Below, piece by piece: positions 8,239-17,167 of a DNA stretch of 64,000 nucleotides; position 1 is the stretch's first letter; each line of letters starts with the position of its first letter. The notes under the pieces are model-generated. The model did no database searches. It was given only the letters and a program-made list of their open reading frames with translations, and was not told where the DNA came from. The stretch lies in NCBI RefSeq assembly GCF_018101125.2, contig NZ_JAELVF020000003.1:86875-150874 (forward strand), given 5' to 3'. A program made the position numbers and the translations under genes. Source of the stretch: Streptomyces tardus. Its GTDB lineage: Bacteria > Actinomycetota > Actinomycetes > Streptomycetales > Streptomycetaceae.

Positions 8239-9075
8239 ATGAACACATTCACGCGCGCTCTGACCGCCACCCTCGTCTCGTCCCTGGCCCTCACCGCAGT
8301 CGCGGCTGTCGGGCCGCCCGTGGCCCATGCGATGGACCGCTCCGTCATCGGCGGTGACGCCGCCCGCACCGCCGACCACCCCTGGGTGGTGGCTGTCGGG
8401 AGCCGGCAGCTCTTCGGCTCCGCCAGATCGGGCCAGTTCTGCGGCGCTGCTGTCGTCTCGGCGCGCACGGTGGTGACCGCGGCGCACTGCTTCGACCGGC
8501 AGATCCTCGGCGCGGACCCCGACCGGGTCCGGGACTTCCGTGTGATCGCCGGCCGGGACGATCTGCGCGGCGAGCAGGGCCGCGAAGTGGCCGTCAGCGA
8601 CATCTGGGTCAACCCCCGCTACGACCGGCGCACCAACGCCGGGGACCTGGCGGTGCTGACGCTGGCCAAGCCGCTGCCCGGTGCTGCGGTCCCACTGGCC
8701 GGGGCGGGTGACGCGGCGTACGGCGCCGGGCAGTCCGCGTCGGTGTACGGCTGGGGGGACACCGGCGGGGACGGAAGTTACGCGTCCTCGCTGCACTCCT
8801 CGCGTGTGCGGGTGCTGAAGGACCGGGAGTGCGCCACCGCCTACCCGGGAGGCGCAGCGGCGGGGCGGTTCCGGGCGGAGACGATGGTCTGCGCAGGGCT
8901 TCCCGAAGGCGGCCGTGACGCCTGTCAGGGAGACAGCGGCGGGCCGCTGGTCGCCGGGGGGAAGCTGATCGGACTCGTCTCCTGGGGGTCGGGCTGCGGC
9001 GTCGCGGGGCAGCCCGGCGTCTACACGAGGATCTCCGCGCTCGAGAAGGAGATCACCGGGCGGATGCGCGATTAG
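8239..9075 (+). CDS. Secreted trypsin-like serine protease (S1A)
   Basis: 278 residues. A classical signal peptide (positively charged MNTFTRALTATLV, hydrophobic core, AHA cleavage site near residue 31) is followed by IGGDAARTADHPWVV, the trypsin-type activation end. The catalytic triad is complete: His83 in TAAHC, Asp136 in NAGDLAVL, Ser233 in CQGDSGGP. The primary-specificity position six residues before the serine is Asp (GGRDACQGDSGG), consistent with cleavage after Arg/Lys. Cysteine pairs suit an exported enzyme. It follows hrdB, as in related genomes, but with its own transcription unit between two hairpins. Likely role: extracellular protein degradation. Confidence 0.92.
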   Translation: MNTFTRALTATLVSSLALTAVAAVGPPVAHAMDRSVIGGDAARTADHPWVVAVGSRQLFGSARSGQFCGAAVVSARTVVTAAHCFDRQILGADPDRVRDFRVIAGRDDLRGEQGREVAVSDIWVNPRYDRRTNAGDLAVLTLAKPLPGAAVPLAGAGDAAYGAGQSASVYGWGDTGGDGSYASSLHSSRVRVLKDRECATAYPGGAAAGRFRAETMVCAGLPEGGRDACQGDSGGPLVAGGKLIGLVSWGSGCGVAGQPGVYTRISALEKEITGRMRD

Positions 9076-9124
9076 GCGGGACGAGCCGTCGGTCGCTCGG
9101 CTGCGGGCGGTACAGGGCGCGCAC

Positions 9125-9170
9125 GACGACGGGCGGACAGACCACTCTCGGTGGTCGCCCGCCCGTCGTC
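9125..9170. terminator. Terminator hairpin between convergent protease and DUF7455 genes
   Basis: GACGACGGGCGG... (from 9125) pairs almost completely with 9151-9170 (GTGGTCGCCCGCCCGTCGTC), with a 5-base loop and one or two mismatches. It lies between genes that face each other, so it can serve both. Confidence 0.75.
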
Positions 9171-9225
9171 TTCCCGGCCCTGGGCCGGAACCGAGCTCGT
9201 CGGTGTCAGGACGCTGTGCGTCGGG

Positions 9226-9456
9226 TCAGCGGTCGTCGTCGCCCACGGTTGCCGGAGTGGCGGTGAGCCGCTCCGTCTCGTCCTGTATTTCCGCGGCGAT
9301 CTTCTTGAGTTCTGGCTCGAACTTGCGACCGTGGTGGGCGCAGAACAGGAGCTCGCCGCCCGTTGCCAGCACGACGCGCAGGTACGCCTGGGCGCCACAG
9401 CGGTCGCAGCGGTCAGCGGCGGTCAGCGGGCTCGCGGGTGTCAGAACAGTAGTCAC
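9226..9456 (-). CDS. Small DUF7455-type zinc-ribbon-like protein
   Basis: 76 residues from GTG 9456, with GAAGAGG a few bases upstream on the minus strand. It contains CDRC (Cys17, Cys20) and a second cluster FCAHHGRK (Cys39, His41, His42). Together they can form one zinc site, followed by a charged helix (PELKKIAAEIQDETERL). This small protein is conserved in actinobacteria next to parE. Its function is unknown. The family name is recalled rather than searched. Confidence 0.8.
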   Translation of the reverse strand: MTTVLTPASPLTAADRCDRCGAQAYLRVVLATGGELLFCAHHGRKFEPELKKIAAEIQDETERLTATPATVGDDDR

Positions 9457-9875
9457 GTCGCCTCTTCTCTAGCTCGACGAGCTGTCGTACCAGGGTCAAC
9501 ATCCAACCAGTCCGAGATGTTCCCGCCTCGGACCACTTTCCTTGAAGTCGCCTTCCGGGACGGTTGGATGCTGCCGGTTGGCGGCGAAAGGGCCGTTTGC
9601 TTGGTTCTAGAAGCTTGTCGGTTTCGTTGCGCTTGTCCAGTTGTCGTCTCCGAGTGGGTGCACCACTCGTTGGTGAGGACGTGCCCGGAGCCTAAATGGT
9701 TCATGCCCCGAAGGGAACGTGATGTACACGTCACCCTTGCGAGTTATCGAACGCCTGGACGATTCGCCGCTAGCATAGGTTTACCCACGGGTGGCGTTTC
9801 ACCAGCATTGGCAAGGGTCGGTACCCTCTGAGCGGCAATAAGCCACCCCAGTGAATTCAGCGAGGAGCGAACCGC
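9457..9875. other. Divergent intergenic region between DUF7455 and parE
   Basis: 419 bases with several inverted repeats: AGCTCGACGAGCT (9471-9483), CATCCAACC/GGTTGGATG (9500-9508 with 9562-9570), an inner GTCCGAG/CTCGGAC stem (9510-9516 with 9527-9533), and the near-symmetric GTGATGTACACGTCAC (9719-9734). A TAGCAT hexamer at 9771-9776 could be the parE -10. The proximal stems lie in the likely 5' leader of the DUF7455 gene. No open frame of coding quality is seen. Confidence 0.5.
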
Positions 9876-11990
9876 GTGACCGCCGAGACGTCGTCCACCG
9901 CACTGCTCACCGGAGCGGATCGGGACAGCTCCAATTACACCGCGCGTCACCTGTTGGTTCTCGAAGGGCTCGAAGCGGTCCGCAAGCGTCCCGGCATGTA
10001 CATCGGGTCGACGGACAGTCGTGGTCTGATGCACTGCCTCTGGGAGATCATCGACAACTCCGTCGACGAGGCCCTGGGCGGCTACTGCGACCGCATCGAG
10101 GTCGTGCTGCACGAAGACGGCTCGGTCGAGGTCAGCGACAACGGCCGCGGTATCCCGGTCGACGTCGAGCCCAAGACGGGCCTGTCCGGGGTCGAGGTCG
10201 TGATGACCAAGCTGCACGCGGGCGGAAAGTTCGGCGGCGGGTCGTACGCGGCGTCCGGCGGTCTGCACGGCGTTGGCGCCTCGGTCGTCAACGCGCTGTC
10301 CGCGCGCCTGGATGTCGAGGTCGACCGGAACAGCCGGACGCATTCGATCAGCTTCCGCCGGGGCGTTCCGGGGATGTTCACGGAGTCCGGGGCCGAGGCT
10401 CCGTTCGACCCCTCCAGCGGCTTGATCAAGGGCAAGAAGGTGCCGAAGGCCCGTACGGGCACCAGGATCCGGTACTGGGCCGACCGGCAGATCTTTCTGA
10501 AGGAGGCCGGTCTCTCCCTGGAGACCCTGTACGCGCGAGCGCGCCAGACCGCCTTCCTCGTCCCTGGGCTGACCATAACGGTCCGTGATCAGCGCACCCT
10601 GGAAGGTGTGTCCACCGCCGAGGAGGTCTTCCGCTACGACGGCGGCATCAGCGAGTTCTGCGAGTACCTGGCGCAGGACCGGCCGATCTGCGATGTGCTG
10701 CGGCTGCAGGGCCAGGGCAGCTTCAAGGAGACGGTGCCGGTCCTGGACGACCGCGGCCACATGATCCCCTCCGAGGTCACCCGGGAGCTCGGCGTCGACA
10801 TCGCGCTGCGCTGGGGCACCGGGTACGACTCGACGGTCAAGTCGTTCGTCAACATCATCGCGACGCCCAAGGGCGGCACCCACGTGAGCGGTTTCGAGCG
10901 GTCCCTGACCAAGACGGTCAACGAGGTGCTCCGGTCCGCGAAGCTCCTCCGCGTTGCCGAGGACGACGTCGTGAAGGACGACGCCCTCGAGGGCATGACC
11001 GCGGTGGTGACGGTACGACTTGCCGAGCCGCAGTTCGAGGGCCAGACCAAGGAGGTGCTGGGGACCTCGGCCGCCGCCCGCATCGTGGGCCAGGTGCTGG
11101 CCAAGGAGCTGAAGGCGTTCCTGACCTCCACCAAGCGGGACGACAAGCAGCAGGCCCGCACCGTGCTGGAGAAGATCGTCTCGGCGGCCCGCACACGGAT
11201 CACCGCGCGCCAGCACAAGGAGGCCCAGCGGCGGAAGACGGCGCTGGAGTCCTCGGCGCTGCCGGCCAAGCTCGCCGACTGCCGCAGCGACGACGTGGAG
11301 CGCAGCGAGCTGTTCATCGTCGAGGGGGACTCCGCCCTCGGCACTGCGAAGCTGGCCCGGAACTCCGAGTTTCAGGCGCTGCTGCCGATCCGCGGCAAGA
11401 TCCTCAACGTCCAGAAGTCCTCCGTCTCGGACATGCTGAAGAACGCCGAGTGCAGCGCGATCATCCAGGTCATAGGAGCAGGTTCCGGTCGCACCTTCGA
11501 CATCGACCAGGCGCGCTACGGCAAGGTGATCTTCCTGGCCGACGCCGATGTCGACGGCGCGCACATCCGCTGTCTGCTGCTGACGCTCTTCCAGCGCTAC
11601 ATGCGGCCGATGGTCGAGCAGGGCCGGGTCTTCTCCGCGGTGCCGCCGCTGCACCGCCTCGAGCTGACCAATGTCAAGAAGGGCCAGGACAAGTACATCT
11701 ACACGTACTCGGACAACGAGTTGCGCCAGACGGTCCTGGAGCTGCGGGGCAAGGGGGTGCGCTTCAAGGACTCCATCCAGCGCTACAAGGGCCTCGGTGA
11801 GATGGACGCCGACCAGCTCGCCGAGACGACGATGGACCCGCGCCACCGCACCCTGCGGCGTATCAACATCAGCGACCTGGATGCCGCGGAGAAGGCGTTC
11901 GACCTCCTGATGGGCAACGAGGTCGCGCCGCGCAAGGAGTTCATCACGACATCGGCGGCGACGCTGGACCGCTCGCGCATCGACATCTAG
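9876..11990 (+). CDS. parE: DNA topoisomerase IV subunit B (ParE)
   Basis: ATPase subunit of topoisomerase IV, which decatenates daughter chromosomes together with ParC (encoded further on, minus strand). 704 residues from GTG 9876 with GAGGAG 8 bases upstream. GHKL ATPase motifs: EIIDNSVDEALGG, DNGRGIP, GGLHGVGASVVNALS. The transducer domain has the TPKGGTH and QTKEVLG segments. The TOPRIM domain carries EGDSALG (near residue 483) and the metal-binding DADVDGAHIR (near 555), and the end has IQRYKGLGEM. It lacks the extra domain of some GyrB proteins. It is called ParE rather than GyrB because of the parC partner and its location near hrdB. Confidence 0.95.
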   Translation: MTAETSSTALLTGADRDSSNYTARHLLVLEGLEAVRKRPGMYIGSTDSRGLMHCLWEIIDNSVDEALGGYCDRIEVVLHEDGSVEVSDNGRGIPVDVEPKTGLSGVEVVMTKLHAGGKFGGGSYAASGGLHGVGASVVNALSARLDVEVDRNSRTHSISFRRGVPGMFTESGAEAPFDPSSGLIKGKKVPKARTGTRIRYWADRQIFLKEAGLSLETLYARARQTAFLVPGLTITVRDQRTLEGVSTAEEVFRYDGGISEFCEYLAQDRPICDVLRLQGQGSFKETVPVLDDRGHMIPSEVTRELGVDIALRWGTGYDSTVKSFVNIIATPKGGTHVSGFERSLTKTVNEVLRSAKLLRVAEDDVVKDDALEGMTAVVTVRLAEPQFEGQTKEVLGTSAAARIVGQVLAKELKAFLTSTKRDDKQQARTVLEKIVSAARTRITARQHKEAQRRKTALESSALPAKLADCRSDDVERSELFIVEGDSALGTAKLARNSEFQALLPIRGKILNVQKSSVSDMLKNAECSAIIQVIGAGSGRTFDIDQARYGKVIFLADADVDGAHIRCLLLTLFQRYMRPMVEQGRVFSAVPPLHRLELTNVKKGQDKYIYTYSDNELRQTVLELRGKGVRFKDSIQRYKGLGEMDADQLAETTMDPRHRTLRRINISDLDAAEKAFDLLMGNEVAPRKEFITTSAATLDRSRIDI

Positions 11991-12198
11991 GGGCGCGACG
12001 GCGCGAGCACGGTGCGGGTCGGCGGAGGCCGGCGGGAGGGGACCCACCCCGCTCGCTGTTCGCTGCCGGCCGCCCTGCCGTGTCCGGGCACGGGGCCGTC
12101 CAGGTCCGGGCTGAGAGGTTCGGGGGCCGACAGGCCGGGTGGCGGGGCGGAACATGTGCGGCGCGAGCGGGCGTCGGCATCGAGGAGGAAGTGGATCC

Positions 12199-13035
12199 AT
12201 GGGCGAATGGCCGTTGCCGCACACCTACCGAAGCGACTCGGGCGAGGTCCGTTGGGGAAGCCTCGGCGAACCCGGGCGCGACCCGGTGGTGTTGCTGCAC
12301 GGCACCCCGTTCTCCTCCCTTGTGTGGCGAGCGGTCGCTCGCGCCCTCGCCGGCCGCCACCAGGTGTTCTTCTGGGACATGCCTGGTTACGGGGCCTCCG
12401 AGCAGTCCACCGGGCAGGACGTTTCGCTGGCCGCTCAGGGCCGGGTCTTCGCCGGGCTCCTGGCGCACTGGGACCTCCGGCAGCCGCCGCTGGTGGCGGC
12501 GCACGACTTCGGCGGTGCGGTCGCTCTGCGCGCACATCTGCTGCACGGAGCCCGCTACCGGGCGCTCGCGCTGGTGGACCCCGTGGCGCTGGCGCCCTGG
12601 GGATCGCCGTTCTTCCGGCTGGTGGGGGAGCACTCCGAGGTCTTCGAGCAGCTGCCGCCCGCGCTGCACCGGGCTCTGGTGCGTGAGTACGTCGCCTCCG
12701 CGAGCGGACCGGGGCTGCATCCGGCAGTCCTGGACCGGCTGGTGGAGCCCTGGTCGGGCGAGGCCGGGCAGCCGGCCTTCTACCGCCAGATCGCGCAGGC
12801 GGACCAGCGCTACACCGACGAGGTCCAGAACCGGTACGGGGAGATCGATCTGCCTGTCCTGGTCTGCTGGGGCGAGGAGGACACCTGGATCCCGGTCGCG
12901 AAGGGCAGGGAGCTCGCGGCGCGGATCCCGGGGGCGGAGTTCGAGCCCCTCGCGGGGGCGGGGCACCTGGTCCAGGAGGACGCCCCCGCCGAACTCACCG
13001 CCGCACTCGTCGAGTTCTTCCGCCGGGTCGGCTGA
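12199..13035 (+). CDS. Alpha/beta-fold hydrolase with Asp nucleophile
   Basis: 278 residues from ATG 12199, with GAGGAGGAA 8-10 bases upstream. The oxyanion motif HGTPFSS (34-40) is followed by the nucleophile elbow AAHDFGGAVAL, which has Asp103 where esterases have Ser. The acid is in CWGEEDTWIP and the histidine in GAGHLVQED. An Asp nucleophile in HDxGG is the pattern of haloalkane dehalogenases and epoxide hydrolases rather than lipases or peroxidases. It is probably cytoplasmic (no signal peptide). The substrate cannot be told from sequence. Confidence 0.85.
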   Translation: MGEWPLPHTYRSDSGEVRWGSLGEPGRDPVVLLHGTPFSSLVWRAVARALAGRHQVFFWDMPGYGASEQSTGQDVSLAAQGRVFAGLLAHWDLRQPPLVAAHDFGGAVALRAHLLHGARYRALALVDPVALAPWGSPFFRLVGEHSEVFEQLPPALHRALVREYVASASGPGLHPAVLDRLVEPWSGEAGQPAFYRQIAQADQRYTDEVQNRYGEIDLPVLVCWGEEDTWIPVAKGRELAARIPGAEFEPLAGAGHLVQEDAPAELTAALVEFFRRVG

Positions 13036-13258
13036 CGCGTCTCGCAGGACGGCCGCACGGCGGACCGTATCCGACCCCGCGAAGGCGGCCCCGTCCAGTA
13101 CACGTCACCTGAAGGGGTGAAGGTCCGGGATTACCGTGCCCCGCGCTCTTCGCCGCTCGCCATTCTGGTCTCGGCCAGCCGGCCCTGCAAGGGCCACCGG
13201 CCCAGCAAGGGCCACCGGCCCCTACGGGCCAACGGTCCGGGCAGCGACGAGAGTTCGG

Positions 13259-13813
13259 GTGACAGTTGCGGTGACAGAGCACGAGGCCACGGGCGACGCC
13301 GGTATCCGTACCGCGGCGCCGCTGCGGGTGGCGGACCCCTGGTACGACGAGTTGGCCTCCGGACGGGCCGCGGAGGCCGCCGATCCCGGCGCCGAGGGCG
13401 AACCGTACGCGCCGCCCTCGTGCAGGAACGGTCCTGCGGGTGTGACGACGTACTCCGAGCCCGGCCGGGACGCCGCCTCCAGCGAGCGAGCCGCGGTGTA
13501 TCTGGCCGTGCAGCAGAGTGCGGAGTTCCAGTGGGTGCGCCGCAGCCACCGCCGGTTCGTCTTCCCCGCCACGGCCGGATTCCTCGGCTGGTACCTGCTC
13601 TACATCGTCACCGCGACCGCGTTCCCCACGCTGATGGCCACCCCCGTGGGGGAGGGGCCGTTGAATATCGGAATACTCGCCGGGCTCGCGCAGTTCCTCA
13701 GCACTGGCTTGCTGACCTGGGCGTATGTGCACAACGCGGGCCGCCGGCGGGACCGGGCTGCGTTCGAGCTGCGCTGGGAGACCCAGCTGCGGACGAGGCA
13801 GGTCGGGCGATGA
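13259..13813 (+). CDS. DUF485 membrane protein, partner of the downstream symporter
   Basis: 184 residues from GTG 13259 (GTG 13271 is an alternative). The N-terminal half is soluble and rich in Ala/Gly/Pro. The C-terminal half holds the DUF485 core with two membrane helices (FVFPATAGFLGWYLLYIVTATAF and IGILAGLAQFLSTGLLTWAYV) and the motif FQWVRRSHRRF before them. DUF485 proteins of this type are co-encoded with ActP-like solute symporters. The stop overlaps the symporter ATG (ATGA, 13810-13813), so translation is coupled. Confidence 0.85.
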   Translation: MTVAVTEHEATGDAGIRTAAPLRVADPWYDELASGRAAEAADPGAEGEPYAPPSCRNGPAGVTTYSEPGRDAASSERAAVYLAVQQSAEFQWVRRSHRRFVFPATAGFLGWYLLYIVTATAFPTLMATPVGEGPLNIGILAGLAQFLSTGLLTWAYVHNAGRRRDRAAFELRWETQLRTRQVGR

Positions 13814-15450
13814 CCGGCGGTGAGCGGACGCTGGTCGTGGTGCTGTTCAGCGTCGTCGTCGCGGTCACCCTGGTGATCACCACCTGGGCGGGTCGGCGCA
13901 GACAGGGCACCCCGGAGGAGTTCTACGCGGGTGGCCGGCTCTTCTCGCCGGCCGAGAACGGGTTCGCCATCGCGGGCGACTACATGTCGGCGGCGTCCTT
14001 CCTCGGCGTGGCCGGGCTCATCGCGCTGCACGGCTACGACGGGATGGTGTACTCGGTCGGCTTCCTGGTGGCCTGGCTCCTGGTGCTGCTGCTCGCGGCC
14101 GAACTCGTGCGCAACTGCGGGCGGTTCACCCTGGCCGACGTACTGGTGACCCGGCTGCGCGAGCGTCCGGTACGGGTGGCGACGGGCGCTTCCTCCGTCG
14201 TGGTGTCGGTGCTCTACCTGGTCGCGCAGATGGTGGGCGCCGGGACACTGGTGGCGCTGCTGCTCGGCGGGTCGAGCGGTGAGGTGCGGACCTGGACGGT
14301 GGTCGGCGTCGGCGCGCTGATGGTGGTCTACGTGTCCTGCGGCGGGATGCGCGCCACCACGTGGATTCAGATCGTGAAGGCATGCCTGCTGATGGCCGGA
14401 GCGCTCGCCCTGACCGTGCTGGTTCTGCTTCGATTCGACGGAGATCCCGCCGCCCTGCTGTCCGGGGCCGCGGAGGGCAGCGGCCACGCCGAGGACTTCC
14501 TGGGGCCGGGCCTGCTCTTCGGCGAAAGCGCGGCCTCCCGGCTGGACTTCATCAGCCTGGGCATCGCGCTGGTGCTGGGCACGGCGGGGCTTCCGCACAT
14601 CCTCGCCCGGTTCTACACGGTGCCCACCGCTCGCGCGGCACGCCGATCGGTGGTCTGGGCCATCGGCCTCATCGGCAGCTTCTATCTGATGACGATCGTC
14701 CTCGGCTTCGGAGCTGCCGCCCTGCTCGGCAGTGAGACGGTGCGCGCGGACAATCCGGCCGGGAACACCGCCGTACCGCTGCTCGCGCAGCATCTGGGCG
14801 GCGGTGCGGGCACCACGGGCGGCGCCGCGCTCTTCGCCGTGGTGGCGGCGGTCGCGTTCGCCACAATCCTGGCGGTGGTCGCGGGGATCACCCTCGCCTC
14901 CTCCGCCGCCGTCGCGCACGACCTCTACGCCTCGTTCAGCCGACGGCGGCGCAGGGGTGCGGACGGCGGCGGTTTCGAGGGCAGTGGAGAGGACGCACGC
15001 GGGAGCGGCCGTGAGGTGGCGGTGGCCCGGATCTCGGCGGTCGGGATCGGCGCGGTGGCGATCGGGCTGGGGCTGCTGGCCCAGAACCTGAACGTGGCGT
15101 TCCTGGTGGGCCTCGCCTTCGCCGTCGCCGCCTCGGCGAACCTGCCGGTGCTGCTGTACACGCTCTTCTGGCGGCGCTTCACCACCAGGGGCGCGCTGTG
15201 GTCAGTCTACGGGGGGCTGCTGCCGGCAGTGGCCCTGGTCGTCCTCTCGCCGGTGGTCTCGGGCGATTCCGCGGCGATCTTCCCCGGAGTGGACTTCGCC
15301 CTCTTCCCGTTGCAGAACCCGGGAATCGTCTCGATTCCGCTGGGCTTCCTCGCCGGCTGGCTGGGCACGGTCACCGACCGGGCCGGTGCGGATGTGCACC
15401 GGCACGCGGAGACCGAGGTCAGGTCGCTGACGGGCGCGGGGGCCGCGTAG
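13810..15450 (+). CDS. Sodium:solute symporter (SSS family, ActP-like)
   Basis: 546 residues with about 13 hydrophobic segments. Typical SSS sequences are present: EEFYAGGRLFSPAENGFAIAGDYMSAASFLG, GGMRATTWIQIVKAC, TAGLPHILARFYTVP, and the Na+-site segment VAGITLASSAAVAHDLYA. Gene pairing with DUF485 suggests monocarboxylate (acetate/pyruvate-type) uptake, as for ActP, but the substrate is inferred. The 3' end overlaps the convergent FBP-domain gene by 32 bases. Confidence 0.9.
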   Translation: MTGGERTLVVVLFSVVVAVTLVITTWAGRRRQGTPEEFYAGGRLFSPAENGFAIAGDYMSAASFLGVAGLIALHGYDGMVYSVGFLVAWLLVLLLAAELVRNCGRFTLADVLVTRLRERPVRVATGASSVVVSVLYLVAQMVGAGTLVALLLGGSSGEVRTWTVVGVGALMVVYVSCGGMRATTWIQIVKACLLMAGALALTVLVLLRFDGDPAALLSGAAEGSGHAEDFLGPGLLFGESAASRLDFISLGIALVLGTAGLPHILARFYTVPTARAARRSVVWAIGLIGSFYLMTIVLGFGAAALLGSETVRADNPAGNTAVPLLAQHLGGGAGTTGGAALFAVVAAVAFATILAVVAGITLASSAAVAHDLYASFSRRRRRGADGGGFEGSGEDARGSGREVAVARISAVGIGAVAIGLGLLAQNLNVAFLVGLAFAVAASANLPVLLYTLFWRRFTTRGALWSVYGGLLPAVALVVLSPVVSGDSAAIFPGVDFALFPLQNPGIVSIPLGFLAGWLGTVTDRAGADVHRHAETEVRSLTGAGAA

Positions 15451-15964
15451 CGGAGTCGAAGGACAGGCCCTGGTTCCGGACGGCGTCCACCAGCTCCGCC
15501 AGGTTCTCCTCGACCCGTGCGATCCGGTCCTCCAGGCTCAACGTCTCCTTGACGGGCAGCACATCGGGCGTCCGTCTGCCCCGGATGTAGAGCGAGCAGG
15601 CGAGGTCGGCGCAGATGTAGGTGCCCACGGTGTTGCCCCGGCGGCCGGCCGCGCCCTCTTTGCGCGCTGCGAAGAGGGTCACTCCGGAGGAGGGGTGGCG
15701 GGTGGTGCAGAGCGAGCACATGGACGTTCTGAGCAGGCTCCGCCTGCTCCCGGGAGGGACCCGCAGGGTGAGGCCGACGGCGGTGCCCGCGATCAGAGCC
15801 ACCAGATAGCCGCGATCGGGCGTCCCCTGGTCGCGCCAGCCCAGGAACTCCAGCTCGGACCAGGCGGTCCCGGCGAAGTCCCGGGGAAGGTTCAACCGCT
15901 TCGCCTCGCCCTTGGAACAGTTGACGAACGACTGCCTGATCTCGGTCTCGCTCAGCGGCTGCAC
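15419..15964 (-). CDS. FBP-domain (EF-G-binding / fusidic-acid-resistance-like) protein
   Basis: 181 residues from ATG 15964. The pattern MCSLCTTRHPSSGVTLFAARKEG followed later by TYICADLACSLYIRG supplies four cysteines as CxxC and Cx4C. This matches the treble-clef zinc finger of FusB/FBP proteins, which bind elongation factor G and rescue stalled ribosomes. The C-terminal helix SLEDRIARVEENLAELVDAV may be a coiled coil. In Streptomyces this family is common and not necessarily a resistance determinant. Convergent with, and overlapping, the symporter gene. Confidence 0.82.
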   Translation of the reverse strand: MQPLSETEIRQSFVNCSKGEAKRLNLPRDFAGTAWSELEFLGWRDQGTPDRGYLVALIAGTAVGLTLRVPPGSRRSLLRTSMCSLCTTRHPSSGVTLFAARKEGAAGRRGNTVGTYICADLACSLYIRGRRTPDVLPVKETLSLEDRIARVEENLAELVDAVRNQGLSFDSATRPPRPSAT

Positions 15965-16205
15965 GCTGGTCTCTCCTCACAGTTCGGGGGTCGGCCGGCC
16001 GATTGAAGCATCGCAGGGGTGAGGGCGGCCAACGGTTTATCGGCGGGCCGCCAGTGAGGCCCTCCGTGCCTGCCGCGGGGTCGGACCGGCCCTCGGGCGC
16101 TGTCCGCCGTGCCTCGCAAGCGCTGCCTCCCGCCTCCTGCCACCGGCAATCCGCCCCCGCAACCCGCAGCCACGTGCTCACGCCCGCTCCGGACGGCCGC
16201 TCCGG

Positions 16206-17106
16206 TCAGGGGAGTTGGGCGACCGCCACCGCTTCCATCCGGGGCTGCCTGCTGAGGGCCGCCCCGCAGCTCGCGGCCAGCGGTGGAGCGTCAGCGGCGG
16301 CCACGATGTTCACCCGCCAGCGGCGCCCGTCGGTGTGGGTGACCTCGACCGCCCACGCATCGGCATCCTGGGCGCCGCCGTGGGCCGGTGACGCGCAGGG
16401 CGTCCACGCCGTCCTCACCTGTCAGCTCTCGCACCGCGAGCTCGGCGGCCTGGCCCGGACGGTCCCAGGCGGAACGTCCGCGACAACGGTCGGTGACCAG
16501 CCGCCCTTCCCGCAGCGCCTCCGTCACCTCCTTGACCGCTGGGGCGTCCGTGCGGCCGTAGGCGTAGCCGTACGGGAGCACCAGCAGGGTGGGGGAGAAG
16601 CGATGACCACCGATATGAGTGATCTCCCAGGTCTCGATCCCCGAGGCGGTGAGCTCCGCGGCGAGCGGCCGGCCGAGCAGGGCGCAGCAGCGGTCGCGTT
16701 TTCCGTTGGTGCAGACACAGACCAGCGGTCCGTCGTGGGGCTGCCACAGACCGCGGTGCTCGCCCTCGCCGAGTGCGGCGAGATCGAGGTCGAGCAGCTC
16801 GGCGGGGTCGGTCAGGGTCGTGGTGCGCACCCAGGACCGGCCGGGCTCGGTGTGGGCGACGTACACCCGCCGGGGCGCCTGCGGGTCGGGGTGCCGGCCC
16901 GGTCGGCGGATGAGGGCGAGCCGGGTCTCGGTGCCTTCCAGCGCTGCGGACAGGGCGGTGGCGAGCGCGGGGTCGAGATGACTGTGCGTCAGGGCGTTCG
17001 TGCCCCAGGGGCCCGGTTGTTCCAGCAGGAGCCAGGTCCGGGCGGTGGCCGCGGTGGCGGTCAGCGGTTCGGCCAGTTCGAGGGAGGCGGTGGTGCACGT
17101 GCTCAC
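16206..17106 (-). pseudogene. Sucrase/ferredoxin-like protein, frameshifted near the 3' end
   Basis: A thioredoxin-like [2Fe-2S] protein starting at GTG 17106 (STCTTASLELAEPL). The cluster-binding region CVCTNGKRDRCCALLGRP and the HIGGHRFSPTLLVLPYG segment are intact. Near 16380-16400 the reading frame changes: the first frame runs on into an arginine-rich tail ending at 16291. The family-like ending (WAVEVTHTDGRRWRVNIV... PPLAASCGAA) sits in the next frame and stops at 16206. One extra base, or two missing, at the GGCCCACGGCGGC run would explain it. It may be a real mutation or a sequence error; the iron-cluster half would survive either way. Divergent from cobW across a likely iron box. Confidence 0.8.
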
Positions 17107-17125
17107 GATGCTGAGCCTAACCTTG
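17107..17125 (-). promoter_or_regulatory. Iron box (DmdR/IdeR-type operator)
   Basis: On the minus strand the core AGGTTAGGCTCA is identical to the central part of the streptomycete iron box TTAGGTTAGGCTCACCTAA (13 of 19 positions overall). It abuts the GTG of the sucrase/ferredoxin-like gene and lies 43 bases from the cobW TTG. It could repress one or both genes when iron is sufficient. Confidence 0.65.
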
Positions 17126-17167
17126 GTCACGCTTCGCCGGCCGCCCGACCACCCTGGAGGAACTCCC

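Noticed and set aside
9876..11990. gyrB
   Set aside because: The gene pairs with a nearby parC and sits by hrdB; gyrB of Streptomyces lies near dnaA-recF, and neither is seen here.
13180..13240. Short direct repeats GCAAGGGCCACCGGCCC before the DUF485 gene
   Set aside because: Only two copies in a GC-rich spacer. No function can be argued beyond local duplication.
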